From CALCMJ01 sp964475415 (GTDB lineage: Bacteria; Bacteroidota; Bacteroidia; Chitinophagales; Saprospiraceae), in NCBI GenBank assembly GCA_964475415.1, contig CAYYWZ010000040.1:1-35590 (forward strand): a stretch of 35,590 bases of DNA. Reading direction: 5' to 3'. Position 1 is the first letter of the stretch. Each line of letters opens with the position of its first letter. A program made the position numbers and the translations under genes. Shown here in pieces: positions 32,901 through 35,590 of the stretch. The notes under the pieces were generated by a model. That model searched no databases. It saw only the letters and a list, made by a program, of their open reading frames with translations, and had not been told where the DNA came from.

Positions 32901-35590
32901 CCCATAGAAATGGAATGTGTTCCTCCGGGAACTACTTTCGTTATAGCAATAGGAAGCTCAGCGAATATGGACGGTGACTTTACAGTTACGGTAACAGAAG
33001 ATAATTCAGATGTACCAGGCAATGATGTTTGTGATATGGCTACACCTATTGTGATTCCAGATGATTGTATTTTTGAAACTGTAAATGGTGATAACACAGG
33101 AGCATGTCCTGAATTTGATCTAGCGGGAGCAGCTATATCTTGTCCATTAGATGAGGACCTAGTGGTATGGTATGAAGTTACACTACCTGCTGATGCAGTA
33201 GGTTTAGAATTTGCCAACTTATCTGCATCGCTTCAGTTAGTATTATGGAATGATTGTCCATCTAATGGTGGTGGATTTTTTGATCCTCCTAACTGTTTTA
33301 CTGGTGATGAGGAAGTTATTGGATTAACAGGAGGTGATACTTATTATATAGCAGCAAGTTTAGATTTTGTCATGGAAGGTGCGTTTAGTTTTGACATATT
33401 AACAATAGTGCCACCAGCAAATGATCTATGTGAGGATGCTGAGTTAATCGGAGCTGGTGATACACCAGGGTTAAATATATGTGCAACGGTAGATGTACAG
33501 CCTACTTGTACACCGACATCTGATGATGACGATGTAAATACAGTTTGGTATGAGTATGAAGTACCTGTAGGTGTTAAACAAGTTACTATATCAGTGGCGC
33601 CTAGTGGAGGCCAACCAATCATGGGAGATATATATATCGCTGCTCTAGAAGCGGATTGTACTAATCTAACCCTTTACCAAAATGATCCTATAAGTGAAAC
33701 ATGTTCTGGTCAAGATATTATATTAAGTTGTCCTGAGGAAGGAGATATTATTCAGATCCTTGTAGGATCTAACTCCATGAATGAAGGAGAATTTACGATA
33801 ACAATAACGGAAGAAAATCCGATCTGTACTTATACCAATGATGAGTGTATGGACGCTATAGCTTTTACAGTTAGTGATCCTATAGTAACCAACGATCCAG
33901 CAGTATGTGAGCCAGGATGTAATGAGTTAGCTTGTCCAGATCCAGAGATGGATGCAGCCTGCGGAGGTGTTGTAAATAATGTTGTTTGGTTTACTTTTAA
34001 TACGGATGGTTTTGATGATGCAATAGAGACATTTGTTACAGCAAGTTTAGATGGATTCGATCCCTCGGAAATAGATCCTGTTATACAGGTTTTTAGTGGA
34101 TCTTGTGGTTCTCTATCTCCTATAGGTCCGTGTGCAAATGCAACAACCACAGGAGGTATTTCTAATCTTACTTTTGGAGATATCGATCCTAACTCTACTT
34201 ATTATATAGCAGTAGGAAACGCTGATCCAACTTTACCAGGAGGAGAATTTGATATTTGTGTAGAGGTAACACAGGGATGTGTAAATGATTTATGTGAAGA
34301 TGCAATTGCAGTTCCTGATGGCGTAACTATTACAACTGCTACCACTTCTAATTGTACAGAAGATGTTACTTTCAATTGTAGTACTCAGGCATCTGATGAT
34401 GCTTCTGCATGGTACAGTTATACTGTGCCTCCAGGAATTGTAGCTTTTGAAGTTTCTATAGCTAATTATGCAGGAGCAGGAGATATATCTATACAATGGG
34501 CACTTGATATCAATTGTAATGATCCAGGGCCTGATTTACAAGCAGCAATGACATTGCTATGTGATGCACAGAGTGCTTCTCAAGAAGATTTATTCGAGCC
34601 TTGTGTTATCGAAGGTCAAGTATATACTTTCCAAGTAGCAACAGAAGGACCTGGAGATCAGTTTGAATTTACAGTAACTGGATATGGCCCAGGTGATGGA
34701 CCATTTCCTACACCAGAAAATGACTTATGTGACGATCCAAGTACAGAATTTGTGCTCAATGAAGATTGTGAATTTGTAACTTTTGTATTAGATAATATAG
34801 ACGCATGTCCAGAAAGTGTAAATGGCGTGCCTTCACCTCTTGCTACTTCATGTGATTTCGATATGGATGCAACAGTATGGTTTGAATTTGTATTGCCAGC
34901 TGACGCAATAGGATTACAATTTGATAACTTTTCTAATGGTACATATATAGCAATTTTTGATGATAATTGTCCAGTAGGTGGACCTCTTGGAGGAGACTGT
35001 ATAGATGATCCAGCAGCTATTCCAGTATTGTTGGGACTAACCCCTGGTGCAACTTATCTTGTAGCAGCAGGAAATATGGTTCAGTCTGATAACCATACTT
35101 TTGAAATAAATGCTATTGTTCCACCTGAGAATGATAGTCCTGATCCAGGAAATGATAATCCACCAGTAGATATTACTGGCACTGGAGATTATGATGGTAC
35201 TACTTGTTGTGCAATAGGTTTTGAAGATGATAATAACGAAGATTTCCAAAATGTAGATTGTGGTGCACTTACAGATCAAAATGCAGTATGGCATACCTAC
35301 ACAGCAACAGGTTTAAGTGATGGATTAGAATTTGTTGCCTCCGGAGGAGGAGGTTCTAATGTATCTATAGAAATATATGAGGGTGATGCTGGAGGACCAA
35401 ATCTAGCTATGACGCTAGGAAGTTCATGTGGAGGTTTTGAACCTATAAGACTAGGTTGTCCAGACCCTGATATTGTATACTGGATTAAGATCGGATCATC
35501 AGATGCCGATTGTGGAGAATATAATATAAGAGTAAATGAGATAGAAGCGATATGTGAGTATGCTGATAACTGTTCAGATATTACGGATCA
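29976..35590 (+). CDS. Giant Cys-rich tandem-repeat surface protein (partial, interrupted by a gap)
   Basis: An ATG-ATG pair at 29976/29979 opens a signal peptide (MMKRFLSFFIAFVCFTSYSIA, cleavage likely before QDDG). After 30 codons a run of 100 N interrupts the sequence. From 30168 the frame is open for 1807 codons to the window edge without a stop. It encodes at least 13 repeats of about 137 residues, each starting P-x-N-D-x-C and containing a VW[YF]x[YF] strand, a D-C-[SA]-G-like turn and a G-[DE]-F-x-[IV]-x-[IV] final strand. The pattern resembles the PPC-like beta-sandwich repeats of Bacteroidota surface proteins. Export and disulfide stabilisation are likely. The C-terminus, where a T9SS tail would be expected, is outside the window. 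The function is unknown; adhesion is plausible. Confidence 0.85.
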   Translation, partial: MMKRFLSFFIAFVCFTSYSIAQDDGCNGGAXXXXXXXXXXXXXXXXXXXXXXXXXXXXXXXXXXDMTGNGVANDMCANATVLTDLSCTMSPTGNGDSNACDDPEATCQNGDPGVWYTFDVDAAVPEFDITGSEFEVFTGACGSLSSIGCDPVSGITDNTLTYYVLVYNNGSFTATSTAALPVNDEICDAIVLLDGSAAIGNNVCADQEFGPSPCPNEIQNQVWFEYTTGADVGVNLEVQLNNTGTGGPYFVGMYTFGDCTGTSPALFPNSQCDAENNALLGECLEPNTTYYFMVASENINAGDFEITLTDNSFPITNDECADAIMLSDGAPTPGTNLCADPDFGLTTCPAEDDNAVWYSYTTGADKSDLDIEISSSTAVTGTIATDITFAVLQDCAGTIYNDPNNESCEILDDGPITLACVEPNTTLFFQVSSSTANAGDFDITITENIPAAGVPVNDECTSADTSIPAGGGTVSGTTDCASPDHNLCGGGNTDQDYHTVWYEYTVATDGVNLEINLTAGVTDPILLPLASIVVFEDCSGDLADEYDLSGNNATVCGGSELDLSCVAAGTYLIAIGTPLVGDGSFDLEVIETDAVPQNDLCAAAIVFANGNCVSCTNICANGESTVGGCIADPTTSHDVWYSYDLTNTVADLTIDVTSFAGNGLGIGDFSVGVYTDCAEGPIDPTDPTIGITCNVAGPIELSCVPGPTVWFVISSEDGEEGEFEIAITEADAIPPNDLCADAISPIANPDGTNSCAEAESTICGLDGTTSHDVWYEYTLTNTTADITINVDGDAGNGNAATDVSIGVYYDCALTPLNPLDLTEGIVCNTLGTDVELTCVAGPTIWFVVASPDGDEGDFSITINEVNASPDNDLCADVASFPLANGVAEEGTTACASEEMNNPFCGVQSTHTVYYEYTVVATTYTDIEINFATSTGTTGTAAMDLTSVVWDDCSGATTDVDNFITSANPLCDVLGGPIEMECVPPGTTFVIAIGSSANMDGDFTVTVTEDNSDVPGNDVCDMATPIVIPDDCIFETVNGDNTGACPEFDLAGAAISCPLDEDLVVWYEVTLPADAVGLEFANLSASLQLVLWNDCPSNGGGFFDPPNCFTGDEEVIGLTGGDTYYIAASLDFVMEGAFSFDILTIVPPANDLCEDAELIGAGDTPGLNICATVDVQPTCTPTSDDDDVNTVWYEYEVPVGVKQVTISVAPSGGQPIMGDIYIAALEADCTNLTLYQNDPISETCSGQDIILSCPEEGDIIQILVGSNSMNEGEFTITITEENPICTYTNDECMDAIAFTVSDPIVTNDPAVCEPGCNELACPDPEMDAACGGVVNNVVWFTFNTDGFDDAIETFVTASLDGFDPSEIDPVIQVFSGSCGSLSPIGPCANATTTGGISNLTFGDIDPNSTYYIAVGNADPTLPGGEFDICVEVTQGCVNDLCEDAIAVPDGVTITTATTSNCTEDVTFNCSTQASDDASAWYSYTVPPGIVAFEVSIANYAGAGDISIQWALDINCNDPGPDLQAAMTLLCDAQSASQEDLFEPCVIEGQVYTFQVATEGPGDQFEFTVTGYGPGDGPFPTPENDLCDDPSTEFVLNEDCEFVTFVLDNIDACPESVNGVPSPLATSCDFDMDATVWFEFVLPADAIGLQFDNFSNGTYIAIFDDNCPVGGPLGGDCIDDPAAIPVLLGLTPGATYLVAAGNMVQSDNHTFEINAIVPPENDSPDPGNDNPPVDITGTGDYDGTTCCAIGFEDDNNEDFQNVDCGALTDQNAVWHTYTATGLSDGLEFVASGGGGSNVSIEIYEGDAGGPNLAMTLGSSCGGFEPIRLGCPDPDIVYWIKIGSSDADCGEYNIRVNEIEAICEYADNCSDITD
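30068..30167. other. Assembly gap of 100 N
   Basis: Exactly 100 undetermined bases lie just after the signal peptide of the repeat gene. The round length suggests a scaffold placeholder of unknown true size. A gap inside a tandem-repeat gene may hide collapsed repeat units. The flanks happen to be in frame across 100 N, but this has no weight if the size is arbitrary. Confidence 0.95.
30192..35540 (+). repeat. At least 13 Cys-rich protein repeats
   Basis: The N-D anchors start at 30192, 30522, 30924, 31344, 31767, 32181, 32586, 33021, 33420, 33837, 34284, 34719 and 35130, so spacing is 330-447 nt (mean ~411). The first unit is short and the thirteenth is degenerate (NDSPDPGND). A fourteenth seems to begin near 35550 (CEYADNCSD). 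Units 5 and 6 are the most similar and share an identical 21-nt block (31878 and 32280). Confidence 0.85.

Noticed and set aside
30031..35294. Many open frames of 60-160 codons on the - strand across the last 5 kb
   Set aside because: They are shadows of the repeat gene: the + strand frame from 30168 is continuously open and has regular repeats, while the - strand frames have low-complexity sequences with no domain pattern or start context.
26561..35540. Regular tandem repeats suggestive of a CRISPR or satellite array
   Set aside because: The periodicity is ~240 and ~411 nt, lies within coding frames, and is conserved as protein motifs rather than as DNA; no short direct repeats with unique spacers exist.

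Overview
The window comes from a low-GC member of the Bacteroidota. Four lines of evidence support this: the gene order tRNA-Thr, tuf, tRNA-Trp, secE, nusG, rplKAJL, rpoBC; start codons without Shine-Dalgarno sequences; promoters matching the Bacteroidota -7 element TAnnTTTG; and type IX secretion (T9SS) sorting domains with large PKD and Cys-rich surface proteins. A Saprospiria-like marine lineage is a plausible guess but cannot be fixed from this window.

Layout. Bases 1-12965 hold the conserved translation/transcription block on the + strand. It contains hairpins between tuf and tRNA-Trp, in the rplK, rplA, rplJ and rplL leaders, and a strong one between rplL and rpoB. It ends at a terminator whose downstream arm lies inside the convergent riboflavin synthase gene. 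Bases 12953-20606 are on the - strand. In order of transcription they hold an unidentified 194-aa protein, era, der, rfbC, rfbD, a 915-aa secreted protein with a T9SS type B (CHU_C) ending, and ribE. The first five are almost contiguous (1-nt overlap, then 3-nt gaps). Bases 20659-24584 are on the + strand: a PnuC-family transporter, a NadR-type P-loop kinase, then a TPP riboswitch controlling a TonB-dependent receptor. This is a vitamin-uptake locus; the riboswitch points to thiamine.

Bases 24600-35590 hold surface proteins: a small outer-membrane barrel on the - strand, a 1438-aa secreted metzincin protease with 12 PKD domains and a T9SS type A tail, and the first 5.6 kb of a giant Cys-rich repeat protein. 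The giant gene is interrupted by a 100-N assembly gap just after its signal peptide and runs off the window; it stays open for 1807 codons after the gap.

The most interesting observations are: (1) the strict A/B alternation of PKD domains with exactly one Cys each; (2) the repeat structure of the giant ORF; (3) a TAnnTTTG promoter set in which the same 6-nt spacing leads to the ATG of two divergent genes, predicting leaderless mRNAs, and to the P1 helix of the TPP riboswitch; (4) an anti-aptamer strand in that riboswitch; and (5) a 15-codon ORF coinciding with the rplL-rpoB hairpin. I see no CRISPR array, insertion sequence, phage gene or obvious defence system.
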